Positions 10,501 through 21,873 are shown, counted from the first letter of the stretch. The stretch: DNA of 64,000 nt from Taudactylus pleione (GCA_031769625.1 JAUIMM010000519.1:7515501-7579500); one strand, 5' to 3'. The notes: generated by a model not told the origin, from the letters alone. Program-made: numbers and translations.

Positions 10501-11325
10501 AGAACCCATGTTATTAGCAAAGTAGCCCTGCCATGCCGCCTCCAGTTCAGACCCCGCCCCCATTTGCAATAACCAGGAGGGATGTAGCTTCCAAAAATGC
10601 TGACCCTTATCTATTTTAATATCTAACTGCAAGAATAGCGGGGAATGGTCAGATATGCCCCTAGCCTTGTACTCTGTACCAGAGATGCAGGGCAATAGGT
10701 TTCTGGAGACCAGGGCCAAGTCTATTCTGGAAAAAGAATGATGGGAATGGGAAAAACAAGAATATTGGTGTGTATTTGGATGTTTTTCCCGCCAGGGGTC
10801 AATCCAGCCAATATCCGTCACAAAATTCGCCAGCCCTCTACCTGATGGGACGTGACAGACAGAGGATTCACGTCACCTATCCATAGCAGGATTTAGTACA
10901 TTGTTGAAGTCCCCAAGACACATAATTGGGGTATCAGGAGAGGAAGCTACAAATTCAGCTGCACGCTTCAAAACCTCATACGAGAAGGGTCGAGGAATAT
11001 ATACTGCGAAAATAAATATATTAAATGAATAAATGCTGCAATCTAAGAAAACATATCGCCCTCCAAGGTCAATTTTAACGGTATTGCAGACAAATGGGAC
11101 TTTTTTACTTATAAGAACAGACACTCCCCTAGAAGAGGAGGTAAATGGGGAATGAAACGCCCAACCCACCCACGGTCTCTTAAGTGATAAAAGTTTCCCA
11201 CCCACCAGGTGCGTTTCTGTAAGACAGGTAATCTCTGATCCATAGTGTCGCAGCTGTCTAAGTACTAAGGAACGTTTTATCCTATCATTAATGCCCCTCA
11301 CATTCCAAGTCAATATTTTAGTCAT
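7584..11325 (-). pseudogene. L1-A ORF2 (endonuclease–reverse transcriptase), broken
   Basis: In an intact family member ORF2 nicks target DNA and reverse-transcribes the L1 RNA. The N-terminal APE-type endonuclease starts MTKILTWNVRGINDR at 11325 and shows LTETHL, GDFNNV and SDHSPL motifs. The reverse transcriptase follows (SGKAPRIDGIPLEVY; SYRPISLISTDAKILTKLL; LDAAKAFDSIEW; RQGCPLSPALF), with the catalytic YADD near 9235. The C-terminus has a CX2CX8HX4C zinc motif (CPKC…H…C, around 7960–8010). Breaks: an in-frame TGA at 10873–10875, a frameshift near 9085, and further stops or shifts near 8760, 8560 and 8370. Total span of about 1,245 codons is normal for L1. Codon decay suggests a moderately old copy. 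Confidence 0.92.
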
Positions 11326-11905
11326 ATATAGGGAAGTAAAAAGTTTCAGGATATCCCCCAGCAATCTACTAGAAACATTATGCAGACTGACAGAACAGAT
11401 ATATATAGTCAATACGGCAATACAGTACATCACTTTACCAAACAAAAATATCAAATAAAAATAAAAAAAGAGGAAATAATTCTCTCAGATCCCAAGAACC
11501 AAGGCATACTTGGATCCCTAAACATTAAACTCTCCCTCCCTACAAACTAATAGTAACACAATCCACCCAGCCACACAATTACTCTGATAGCCAAAAACAA
11601 GCTGAGAGTATTAGGAGCAATGAATTCTAATGACCACCAAAGAACATGATGGGCTCCCCAGTATAGAAATAATATTGAAGCAACAGTACCATATTCACTT
11701 ATACTTATATGAACTGACATATTGTAGAGTGATTTTATAGCAAAAGTATTATATAGTGAATACTATCCTCCGTAAACTATTATTTATATCCAGTACCTAC
11801 TTAGTGTATATATTGCAATCGATGAAGTAACATATTATATATCTAAGAACATCGATTCCAACAGCAATATAGATATATATTCACAAAATTATATATTATT
11901 CATAA
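11326..11905 (-). other. Long ORF1–ORF2 spacer of L1-A
   Basis: 580 bp of A/T-rich sequence without a frame that continues ORF1 or ORF2. Mammalian L1 spacers are far shorter. No promoter or IRES could be identified by eye. Confidence 0.6.
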
Positions 11906-12808
11906 TCACTCTGGTTCCAATTGCCGAAGACCAGGTGATCTACGATCCAGCCAAGCCGCCGCCTCTTTTGGGGAAGCAAAGAACTTGGTCTCCCCATCTG
12001 CCACCACCCGTAGCTTAGAGGGGAAAAGCATTGCATAAGATAGATTAAGGTCACGGAGGCGACGTTTAATAGGGAGAAATCTTGCTCTGTCCTTCTGTAC
12101 CTCCACCGCAAACTCTGGAAAAATAGAAGTTTTAACTCCATTTCGTTCCAATGGACCTTTAATACATGCTAACTTGAGAATAGTGTCACGATCTTGGTAA
12201 TGTAGGAGTCTAGCAATAAATGTGCGTGGAGGAGCACCGGGAGGCAAAGGTCTAGGAGGGACACGGTGTGCCCGCTCCACTGCAAATTGGGCTGAAAAAG
12301 AATCTCTGCCATAGAAATTGATGAGCCACTGTTCAAGGAAAGCTTCAGAGGCGGGACCCTCCTCTTTCTCAGGAAGCCCCACAATTCTCACATTATTACG
12401 ACGGAGTCTGCCTTCGATATCAGATATTTTGTTCCGCAGAGTAGCCATTTGCGTAGTCAGAGAAGCAACCTGTGATTGTAATGGGGTGTGCGAATCTTCT
12501 AGATTAGAAATACGGGTTTCTGCCTCCCCGACCCGTTCTCGCACCCGTTGTACATCATGTCGTAGTAGAGACAGATCAGACTGAACACTTTCGATTTTGT
12601 CAGCTAGTCTAGCTTCGCAGGAGGTGACTGCCTCCAGCACCTGTTGTAGGGTCACCTTCGAAGATGTAGTGGAACCCACTCCAGTGTTAGGTGCGACAGT
12701 TGGTTGTCCGGATGTCCCTAGGGGGGCAACGCTTGGAGGCACAGGTGGCGTTGATGAGCGGACAAAGCGCTCAAGTTTAGCCGCCGCACCATGTCCGGAC
12801 TTTCCCAT
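11906..12808 (-). CDS. L1-A ORF1 protein (coiled coil plus RRM-like)
   Basis: A 300-codon open frame when started at MGKSGHGAAAKLERF, which matches the start of the related ORF1 at 15853 (MGKTKRT); an upstream in-frame ATG exists at 12871. Residues of about 60–150 form a heptad-rich coiled coil. It is followed by the hallmark LRRNNVRIVGLPE of L1 ORF1 proteins at the start of the RNA-recognition domain, and then a basic C-terminal domain (ERAHRVPPRPLPPG; RRLRDLNLSYAMLFPSKLRV). In L1 elements ORF1p trimerises and binds L1 RNA in cytoplasmic RNPs. The frame is intact although ORF2 of the same copy is dead. Confidence 0.9.
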   Translation of the reverse strand: MGKSGHGAAAKLERFVRSSTPPVPPSVAPLGTSGQPTVAPNTGVGSTTSSKVTLQQVLEAVTSCEARLADKIESVQSDLSLLRHDVQRVRERVGEAETRISNLEDSHTPLQSQVASLTTQMATLRNKISDIEGRLRRNNVRIVGLPEKEEGPASEAFLEQWLINFYGRDSFSAQFAVERAHRVPPRPLPPGAPPRTFIARLLHYQDRDTILKLACIKGPLERNGVKTSIFPEFAVEVQKDRARFLPIKRRLRDLNLSYAMLFPSKLRVVADGETKFFASPKEAAAWLDRRSPGLRQLEPE

Positions 12809-13540
12809 TATATCGCCAGACAATAATGTAATAGCAGGTCCCTCAGTAGCAGTCCACTGCACAATAAACAATATCTTGAAAGAAAGGTATTTGTAATAGG
12901 AATGCTATAAAGACTAGGCTGAAAGAGATCCAAGAGAGCTCAGTCACAGAATTATCCAGCTAGGTTTAATTAGTATAGTATATTAGGTGATGATACGGAC
13001 TCACAAAGTTGCAGGGAGTATAGATCACGCAGGGCACCACACTCCGAATGCCTCCTCTGATATAATCAGGAGCAGATAACAGCCACCTGTCGGGGTCCAG
13101 CAATGGCGCCCAGCACAAGCTCCGGCGGCGTCACGTGGCTGGGAGGCCCAGTCAAGCATCAGGCCAGCACGAGGCACAGGGGACAGAGAGCCGCATTCAC
13201 CGGAGTCTTCTCGACTGCCCGACCACAACGAGAAGGGTCAGTCCGGATGTGGAGGTTACTCCCGGCCAGCACAGCCGCGTCTCAGCGGAGGCACCAAACA
13301 ACAGCCGAGGCTCTACAGTCCAGCAAAGGCGGCGGCAGGGCCCAAACTCTCGGCGACCCCGCCGGGCGCCATATTCGGTCTCGGCGCTCAGGACCAGCAC
13401 AGCAGTATCCCGGGAAGGTAAGTACTCGATGGCGAGCAATTTTATCCGGGTAGCTGTGCGCAGGATAGATATGCAGGATATAGCACTGGGGAGCCTACAA
13501 GACCAGCTGCCTACACCAGATCCACCGTGGCCACGCCCCC
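12809..13540 (-). promoter_or_regulatory. L1-A 5' UTR and presumed internal promoter
   Basis: 732 bp upstream of ORF1, GC-rich in its distal half and starting 'gggggcgtggcc' on the minus strand. By analogy with other L1 elements the RNA polymerase II promoter should be internal to this region. No individual factor site is claimed. Confidence 0.5.
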
Positions 13541-13555
13541 GAGAGCTTACATTCT
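13541..13555. repeat. Target-site duplication of L1-A (right)
   Basis: 'gagagcttacattct', identical to 7210–7224. Confidence 0.92.
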
Positions 13556-14558
13556 AAAGGGGAGGGGCAGATAGACAGGGGCGACACAGATGGGGTAGAT
13601 AGTGAGGAAGGAGCATGGAGCGGTGGGTTACAATATGTGCTGTGGAATATGTGTGTTTAAGATGATCTGATGTTATGTCACAATTAAGTCCTTCATTCAT
13701 CTATCTCTATTACAGAAAATAGATTTTGTTTATGTGTTCGTTATTTACTTGAGAGAGTAACTCGCAAAAGTATGTTGCTTGATGTTGTTCAGAAAGTGTT
13801 CTGGTTTTGAGGATGTTTTCCCTCAGTTTTCCTCCAGTTTAACTCCGGCGTAAATCAATCTTCATTATCAAATTGTAGTTACACTTATAATCTAACCCTT
13901 TGAATCGAACACGGACTTATCCGATCTGCATGTAGGGCCGACGGAGGATATCGCTGACGATGTACAGGAGCTCGCATAGTCAACAACATAGCGGGTACAC
14001 ACTAGACAACGTGCCCGATATGCCGCTTCAATCCTCCGACTCGGACGACACATCGTCTAGTGTGTGCCCAGCATAAGAGGACCAGAACGTCTCAATGAGG
14101 ATGCCTGGAAAAAAATTAACATCATCAGGTCCTGCAGGCTGCGTGAAGCTCCAGATTCCCTCCCATACCAAAAGCAACTTGGAGTTAAGAGAAAAGGCAC
14201 AGAGAGAGAAGCAGAACCTTTTCCTCATGTCACATTAGGAAAGTTTATCCATGAGAATCCTTTGCCAACCTAGATATGCCATGCAGATATGACAGTGAGT
14301 AGGAAGGCCATCTTCCATGCTGAGAGTAGAAAAGAAGTACAAGTGTTCAAGGGCAGACTTCTATAGTGCACAAACTAACAATGAAAACAAACAGAAATGG
14401 AAATGTGGCAATCTGTACCACTAAGGAGCTGAATACAATGCCCTTTCCAGGCCACACTTTCTAAGAAATGACAAGAGCTGAAAAATTATCCGGTTGAAAA
14501 CCCTCCCCCATAACCCCAGAACTTTGGAAGTAGGACTCAAACTCTTTGAGAAGTCCTG
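13556..14558 (-). other. NCAPG intron between two L1 elements
   Basis: Begins with the remainder of the SINE-like repeat (to about 13630). It includes an inverted-repeat element at 13991–14072. From about 14080 to 14558 it holds a stretch that continues after the L1-B insertion at 21891. An open frame at 14064–14273 (RLREAPDSLPYQKQ…) has no recognisable relative. No exon seen. Confidence 0.5.
13991..14072. mobile_element. MITE-like element, 'gggtacacactagac' family
   Basis: 'gcgggtacacactagac' at the left is mirrored by 'gtctagtgtgtgcccagc' at the right. Members of this loose family also lie at 39837, 47420, 49378 and 59522. Confidence 0.6.
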
Positions 14559-14575
14559 ATAGAAAAAGAAGAATC
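14559..14575. repeat. Target-site duplication of L1-B (left)
   Basis: 'atagaaaaagaagaatc', 17 bp, identical to 21874–21890. Confidence 0.95.
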
Positions 14576-15852
14576 GGGGGGGCGTGGCCTGGACTTGGAG
14601 CTGAGAAGTCGCATCTCCAGTGAGCTCCTGTGACATCAGCCCTAAAAGCCCTTGTCAGATTTATTATCGGGCTCTCCCTATATACAGGGCATCTGTTTCT
14701 AATCTTGAGACCCTGCTGTGCTGCCCGTGAGGTGGTTGCTGTTCCCGGAGACCGTCTGCTAGCCCCGTTTGAGGCTTGAGGCCTGGTTCGCGCCAAGAAG
14801 CTGGGACCTAGCGTACACGAGCCGCCCGACGGAACCTCCATCCCCCACTTCAAAGCGCAGCCTCCCTCCTGCCTGGTGACCCCAAGTGCCTGCCGATCTG
14901 CACCACAGAGGACGAGCGGCGCTCCGGCGGCTCCTAGTCGCGCGCCTACTGCGAGTGCTTTATACTCACGTGTCGGGATGCCGCAGGGCCCGGCGGTGAT
15001 CGGGTGAAGCTTACCTTCCTACATCCCTGCTATTGGTGCTCTGGCTGCCCTTTTCTCTCTCCCCCAGCCTGTTACCGGATGATGCGGCCACTTCTGCTGT
15101 AGTTGCTGCTCTGCCTGTAGTGACCCCGTTCTGCCTACATATATGAGGAGGCCCTAGGTGACTCTCGATCCGCACATATACTCCTTTGTCCAGCATACTG
15201 AGGCCCTTACAGGAGTCTATTGGCCCTATGTTTGGTCACTGGGACTACTGACCGCATTTCTCTACTGTGAGGGGATACTGGCATCTCCGCTGCTACATTG
15301 CAGGTACTGTGATTGACCACCACAAGGGAAGATAGCCAGTGTATGACATCCAAAACGCATTGAGCCAATCTGCCTGATAGCAGATATATCCCCTCTGCTG
15401 ACCAACTCATATGTGTTTTTCTTTTCTTCCAATATATTTCCCTTCATTTCTATGAGTCTCTATTGATATTATAACATATTTGGGCTTGGAGCTCCCCCGT
15501 GTGGCCGCGTTTGTAACATTTCACATTTCCCTATTTACAAAAGTCATTTTATTTGATCTCACAGCAGGTGTCAATAATATTTAGTACTGCCTAATATTAC
15601 TATTATATCTTCTATATATTGCTGTGGAGATAGTTGATCTCTATGGGCTGACACGTACGCTGCGAGATGGCCATGACCCCCTGATTCACCCGTATATTAT
15701 GGGGAGAGGTATGTGGTGACCGTATCCCGGGAATGTACCTCCTGAGGCTATACATGTATTAATATTTTTGACCAACATATCTGCTGTACTTGCTCTTTTT
15801 CCTTTCTCTATGTGTGTGTTTTCCTTTTGTCTTTCCTGTCTCTATCTCTCTG
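14576..15852 (+). promoter_or_regulatory. L1-B 5' UTR and presumed internal promoter
   Basis: Begins with a G-run and 'gcgtggcc', is GC-rich to about 15000, then turns AT-rich. L1 promoters are internal to this region, but no specific sites are assigned. Short open frames in it are not supported as genes. Confidence 0.5.
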
Positions 15853-16947
15853 ATGGGAAAAACTAAGAGGACGGTGCGGACACCTAGTGTTAAGAAGACT
15901 GTGGATACCTCGTTGCAATCCAATCTGTTCCGCTACCTTACCCCTGACGGTGGTGCTTTTGAAGATAACGCACGCTCTGATTCTAATCCGTCTACGTCGT
16001 CTGACAATACTGGACTTATGGCGTCACCAATTCATACTGGTTCAGGAGATGTGTCAGACACCACTATGTCTGAGGTCCTGGCGCACTTACGTTCTCTCCC
16101 CACGAAACAGGACTTTTTAGACCTTGATAAGAAAATTGGGGCCACAGTCAAAGCGGAAATCGCTACTCTTCAAAAAGATATTTCTCACGTTGCACACCGG
16201 GTGTCTGACATGGAGACACACATGGAGGAAGTCAGTTCTTTCCAACAAAAAGTCCGGGACACTGTATCTACGCATGCACAAGAGATGAGAATGTTGCAGC
16301 GGAGACTAGACGATCTCGATAACAGAGGTCGTCGCAACAATTTACGTATCCGGGGAATCCCGGAAGACGTCCAAGGTCCTGGTATCATTGATGCACTTAC
16401 TAAAATGTTCAATGAACTTACTGATGCAGAACCAGGCAATGCAATTCTTTTTGATCGTGCTCACCGGGCCCTACGTCCAAAGGGTCTCCAATCTGAGGCT
16501 CCCAGAGACATTATTTGTCGACTCCACTACCATCATCTTAAGGAAGAAATCCTCAGCAAAGCACGCAAATTGGATGGTATTGAATTTAATGGTAATAAAG
16601 TTCAAATCTTTCCGGACCTCTCCTGGAATACACTCCATCAAAGACGTCTTCTTAAACCTCTTACTGACGTTCTTAAACAGAAAGGTGTCCGTTTTCGTTG
16701 GGGATTTCCTCTGAGTATCCAAGTCATGCATGATGGTCGCCAACTAATCTTACAGACACCGGAAGACCTGGATAATTTCTGTGCGGCACTTTCTATTTCA
16801 ATACCTCCTCTCCAGGATTGGTTCCACCTGTTTTCACGTCTAGATCCACCCATCTCACCTGTTGCAAAGGCTCCTTGGACAACAGTGAGGAGGCAGAGGC
16901 ACAACTCAGCTTCTCCACGAGCTGAAGGGACAGCCTCTGGCACCTGA
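15853..16947 (+). CDS. L1-B ORF1 protein
   Basis: 364 codons from MGKTKRTVRTPSVKK; an upstream in-frame ATG at 15790 adds a hydrophobic leader not seen in relatives, so the start at 15853 is preferred. A Ser/Thr-rich N-terminus is followed by a coiled coil (about residues 85–160, LDKKIGATVKAEIATLQKD onwards). Then comes the L1 ORF1 signature RRNNLRIRGIPEDV (about 165–180) opening the RRM, and a C-terminal domain with FDRAHRALRPKG and ICRLHYH. It should form RNA-binding trimers that package L1 RNA. Frame fully open. Confidence 0.93.
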   Translation: MGKTKRTVRTPSVKKTVDTSLQSNLFRYLTPDGGAFEDNARSDSNPSTSSDNTGLMASPIHTGSGDVSDTTMSEVLAHLRSLPTKQDFLDLDKKIGATVKAEIATLQKDISHVAHRVSDMETHMEEVSSFQQKVRDTVSTHAQEMRMLQRRLDDLDNRGRRNNLRIRGIPEDVQGPGIIDALTKMFNELTDAEPGNAILFDRAHRALRPKGLQSEAPRDIICRLHYHHLKEEILSKARKLDGIEFNGNKVQIFPDLSWNTLHQRRLLKPLTDVLKQKGVRFRWGFPLSIQVMHDGRQLILQTPEDLDNFCAALSISIPPLQDWFHLFSRLDPPISPVAKAPWTTVRRQRHNSASPRAEGTASGT

Positions 16948-17690
16948 TCACTTGCGATAGTTAAATGTGATTCTTTGCTTCTTTGTTGAGCTTAGACAGG
17001 ATACATGTCCGGAATTGTATCCTTTTGATATTGTTGGGGGTCAGTTCGCTCACTGACCATTTGATGATTATAGATTCTTATAACTGTCTTGGTTCTTACC
17101 TAATAGTTTAATGCTTTCTATTTGTCATTTCTACGAAAGGAAAGTATTTATTTATGTTTTTCGTTCTCATCACACAGCAGATTTTGTAAGGTTATGTATG
17201 TTTTAGTGGGTTTCTTTACGAAATTCTCCTAGAATTGTTATATGGATATGTCTCATATATTTAAGATATTAATGTAGATGGTACTGTTGTTCTTATTATG
17301 TAGATGATTTATTTATTTTTTGATATTGCCGTTTACAGGATATATGTTAATTCTTTATTCCCGGGGGGTGGTTATCGCTGCCTTACCCCAGTTGGGTCGT
17401 TCCGCATTTTTGACCTTGGAGCATGGGCCGACTATTGTCTGCTGCCTGCTCCAACAGCGGAAATTTTTCTTCATGGATATATTTCTCTGTTTATTTTAAC
17501 CAGATTTTTTTTTTGTTTTCCTTATACTATTTTATTTCTTTTTTTTATTATTCTTGTTTTTATTTTAATATTTTTGTTTTTATTTTTTCCCCTTTTGGTC
17601 GCTATATCTCTGCTGCTCATGTAAACTCTTATAAGATTCATATAATGCCTCACTCTCTGTTTATGATTCACCCTTTCCACAGCCGCTGCC
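16948..17690 (+). other. ORF1–ORF2 spacer of L1-B
   Basis: 743 bp, T-rich (especially 17500–17600), with no coding potential recognised. How ORF2 is translated across such a spacer is unknown. Confidence 0.6.
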
Positions 17691-20600
17691 ATGGCCCCCC
17701 TTAAACCAGAAAATATAAAATTATGTTCCTTTAATGTTAAAGGTCTTAATATTCCTGAAAAACGGTCCACTTTACTGCGAGAACTTCACCTAGAGAGAGT
17801 AGATGTGGCCTTTGTGCAAGAAACGCACTTTAAACAGCTAGTTGCTCCTAAGCTTGGGAATTATTATTACCCCCATGTGTTTTGTAGTAATAACTCTCAG
17901 AGTAAATCTCTGGGAGTGGCTATACTTCTTTCTCGTAGGCTCGCCGTTACAGATATATCTCATCATATTCTAGTGGAAGGCAGGTGTCAAATATTGAAAT
18001 GTAAGATATATAATCAAGTATACACTATTGTAAATGTTTATTCTCCTAATCAGAAACAGAGGCAATTTTTTAATAAGGTCTTGAAACTTTTGGAACCATT
18101 GAGAGAGGGATGTGTAATTATAGGTGGAGACTTTAATTGGTCTTTAGACCCTGTGTTAGACTGTTCTTTGGGATCGCCCCGAGTCTCCTTGCGAGATCAT
18201 CGTAGAGTACGTCAACTTTTTTCTGAATACCAATTTATAGATTTATGGAGGACTCAACATCCAACGGTTAGAGATTATACGTTTTACTCTAACCCGCACT
18301 CTGTATATTCACGTATTGATTACTTTCTTATAGATCATAGAAACCTTCAATATTTTCCCCATAGTCAAATAGGCCATATTACCTGGTCTGACCATGCCCC
18401 AATTTTTGCACATATATGTTTTCCTAACTTGACACCCAGACCGTGGACATGGCGCTTTAATGAGCTCTTACTTAGTGACCCCTGTACTAAAAATGATCTT
18501 CTAAAAGCCATTACTGAATATATTGATATTAATGATGCTCCAGATGTGTCTAAGATTATGGTGTGGGAGGCACACAAATGTGTGATTAGAGGACATTGTA
18601 TTCAACTAGGTTCTAGATTAAAAAGGGAAAGGATGGCTCAACGGCAACAACTCCTAACCCGTATTCAGTCGCTGGAAACATCCCATAAATCCTCTTTAGA
18701 TGCAACTACATTGAGAGAACTTACTGAAGCAAGGCAGGCTCTTAATAAGCTTCTTCAGGATAAAACTAAATTATATCTACAGAAATGCAGGCATAAATTT
18801 TATCAATGGGGAAACAAGCCTGGCAAAATGCTAGCTAGAGCTCTAAAAACTCAGAGGCTAAAATCTTATGTCTCCAATGTTCGGGATTCTGGGGGGAATG
18901 TTGTCCACACCTTTCCTCAGATTGCAGCGGCCTTTCAAAATTATTATTTGAAACTTTATAACTTACGTAAGGAACAATCACCTACCCATTCATTAACGCA
19001 TCAGGAAGCGATTAGAAATTACCTCCTTTCGGTTGATTTCCCACAACTTGATGAGAGCGATCTGACTTCCCTCGATCGCCCCTTTACCTACGAGGAGCTA
19101 GATTTTGCTCTGTCAAATACTCCTCTTGGGAAAAGCCCTGGCCCTGATGGTTTTCCTGTAAGTTATTATAAGACATTTCGCTCTATGCTGTTGCCCCTTT
19201 TTTTGAAAGCCTGTAATGAAGTTTCTGATAGGGTAGGTTTTTCCCCTCAGACACTTGAAGCACATATATCAATAATTCCTAAAGAGGGGAAGGACCCTGC
19301 ACAATGCACTAGCTATAGGCCTATTTCTTTATTAAATAATGATTTAAAATTATATGCTAAAATGCTGGCAAATAGGCTGAGTTCCCTTCTCCCGGGCTTG
19401 ATACATGAAGACCAAGTGGGATTTGTTCGAGGTAGGGAGGCTAAGGACAATACCTCTAAGATTATTGATATTATCCATTTTATTAAAGGTACTGGGACCC
19501 CTGTTATTCTTCTCTCAACAGATGCCGAGAAGGCCTTCGACAGGATTGATTGGCAGTTCATGGAAGGCCTTCTTCGATATATGGGGTTAGGATCCCACTG
19601 TCTTCATCGTATCTTAGCCCTTTATAAATCGCCCACGGCCAGAGTTCGGGTCAATGGGGCCCTTTCAGAGCCTTTCCCGATCACTATTGGTACACGTCAA
19701 GGATGCCCACTCTCCTCTTATATTTGTACTTTGCATGGAGGCATTGGCGAGGGCTATCCGATGTAACAGGAATATTAAAGGTGTGCAGATTGGAGACCAT
19801 GAATACAAATTGGCACTATTTGCCGATGATCTCCTTGCTACCATCTCTTTGCCGGTGACCTCTCTCCCTGCCCTCATGCAAGAATTTGATAGATTCAGTG
19901 GAGTCTCTAATTTTAAAATCAATTATTCCAAATCCGTTGCCATGAATATATCAACCCCTGACAACACTGTGACAAGCCTTAGAGGTGCTTTTCCCTTTGT
20001 GTGGACTTCTTCTAGTCTTAAGTATTTGGGTGTTCTTTTATCCCCTTCAAATAATAATTTGTACCAGCTAAATGTTCCCCCTCCTATTCAAAAATTTAAG
20101 ACAGATTTTCAGAGATGGTCTATATTGAAGCTATCCTGGTTGGGTAAAATTAACACGGTTAAGATGTCTATTTTACCTAAGGTCTTATATCTGATGCAAG
20201 TTTTGCCTATTGCAATACCAGTTTCCTTTTTTCGGGAATTACAAAGCTTAGTGGGTCATTTTGTTTGGGGCTCAGGTAGAGCCAGACTGTCACAGGCTGT
20301 ATTAACGCAAAGTCGTTTGAGAGGTGGTTTGCAATTACCCCGCTTCCTTACTTATTACCATGCAGCCCACTTATCTAGGATTGTTGAAATGTCTCGTCTA
20401 TCATCAATCAAACAATGGACATGTGTAGTAGGTCACACAGTAGGTAAACCACCCCATGTCCTTCCCTGGGTTGTTAAATGTCCGTACTTATCTCACCCAA
20501 CACTAGGCCCCACTCTACGCTGTTGGAATAAATTTAGAAATCTCCCCTCGTTTAGCCCATGCGCTTCACTGCCTACTCCACTGGTAGATAACCCTGATTT

Positions 20601-21495
20601 TCCCCCAGGTCTTATGACATCTAATTTATCTAGTTGGTCCACAAAAGGTATTACACGTATATCCCATCTAGTGACACCTAGTGGAATGCGATCTTTTACA
20701 GAACTACAACAAATATATAATCTCCCACCTCGTTCATTTTGGGTATTTCTCCAATTAAGACATTATGTGAATTCTCTTAAGGCTAGTGAACCTCGCTGGA
20801 TTCCAACTAAATTTGAAGCTTTATGTATGGCAGTAGATCCACCAAGACACCTTATTTCTTCCATATACCAAATATGTCTTGAATGCTCTAATCCATCTTT
20901 ACCTTCTTATGTCTCTGCCTGGCATAGTGAACTAGGAAGGGACCTAACTGAAGATCAGTGGTCACAAATATTTGATTTTACTTTTGCTAGTTCCTCTTCA
21001 CTCCAAGTTCTAGAAACCCAATACAAGATTTTGGCAAGGTGGTATAGATGCCCTGTCCACATCCACCGGATGTTTCCAAATTTACCTGATTTATGCTGGC
21101 GTTGTCAACAGGCGGTGGGCACCCCTCTCCATATTTGGTGGCAGTGCCCGGTGATAGCTGACTTTTGGAGGAAGGTTCGACAATTATCGGAATTGATCAC
21201 TGGTCTTCCTTTATCTGATAAACCTGAATTTTGGTTGCTAAATTTATCTGACCTCCCAATATCCATATATAAAAAATCCGTGTTGCGTCATTTGGTGAAT
21301 GCTGCAAGGGCTACTGTACCATGTTATTGGAGGTCTTCGACTTGTCCTCCCATCTCTCGATGGTTCCAGAGAATAGATCAATATATGTATATGGAAGACC
21401 TCTCATTGACTAAATCCTCTCCTCTAGATTTTACTGACATTTGGTATTGCTGGCTGAATTTTAAAGAGACTGCTGAATACAAAATAAATATTTAA
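17691..21495 (+). pseudogene. L1-B ORF2 (endonuclease–reverse transcriptase), one frameshift
   Basis: About 1,268 codons in two overlapping frames (to 19766, and on to 21495) joined by an apparent one-base loss near 19710–19725, just after RQGCPLS in the reverse transcriptase. The endonuclease comes first (IKLCSFNVKGLN; FVQETHFK; GGDFNWSLDP; SRIDYFLID; WSDHAPI). The reverse transcriptase follows (GKSPGPDGFPVSYY; SIIPKEGKDP; TSYRPISLLNNDLKLYAKML; STDAEKAFDRIDW; LALFADDLL, with catalytic FADD near 19820). The C-terminus has CWRCQQAVGTPLHIWWQC, a CX2CX8HX4C motif. No other stop was seen, so this copy was active until recently or has working relatives in the genome. Confidence 0.95.
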
Positions 21496-21873
21496 GTGTT
21501 TCTTAGGATATTGCGACATCCTCTTTTATTTTTCCCTATTATTTTGTTATCTTTCTTTCTATATATTGTTTTCTTTCTTTCTTAATTTTTTATGTATCTT
21601 GTTTTATTAGCTATTTTGATTTTTGCTTTTATATTGTGGTGTTTTTTGTTTTTGCTTGTTTTTCATTTTCTTTTAGTTAGTAATATTTGAAAGCACGTTC
21701 AAAATTAAGTGATTTGAGATTTATTCTTTCTTGCTCCTATATCTCATGTTGTATGAATATATTTGTTGACTGATTTCATATTGTTCTTTGATCTTATTTG
21801 CTGTTTTTGTGGGCCGCTGTAGGCCATATATGTAATGTGCTGTTTCCATTCTCAATAAAAACAGATTACATAT

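Larger units (their letters stand above)
7225..13540 (-). mobile_element. L1-A: full-length decayed L1-type LINE
   Basis: About 6.3 kb of minus-strand non-LTR retrotransposon between 15-bp target duplications. Its 5' end on the minus strand reads 'gggggcgtggccacgg', nearly the same start as the L1 at 14576. It has a 5' region (13540–12809), ORF1 (12808–11906), a long inter-ORF stretch (11905–11326), ORF2 (11325–7584) and an A-rich 3' end whose complement is the T-run at 7222–7231. It inserted into a SINE-like repeat inside an NCAPG intron, in the sense orientation. Full-length but inactive, because ORF2 carries stops and frameshifts. Confidence 0.93.
14576..21873 (+). mobile_element. L1-B: full-length, nearly intact L1-type LINE
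   Basis: About 7.3 kb between perfect 17-bp target duplications. It has a 5' UTR of 1,277 bp starting 'ggggggcgtggcctggac', ORF1 (15853–16947), a 743-bp spacer, ORF2 (17691–21495) and a 3' UTR ending 'caataaaaacagattacatat'. It lies antisense to NCAPG. Only one clear disabling change, a frameshift in the reverse transcriptase, was found in the coding regions. It belongs to a different L1 lineage from L1-A, since ORF1 and ORF2 differ widely in sequence although the 5' ends are alike. Confidence 0.95.
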
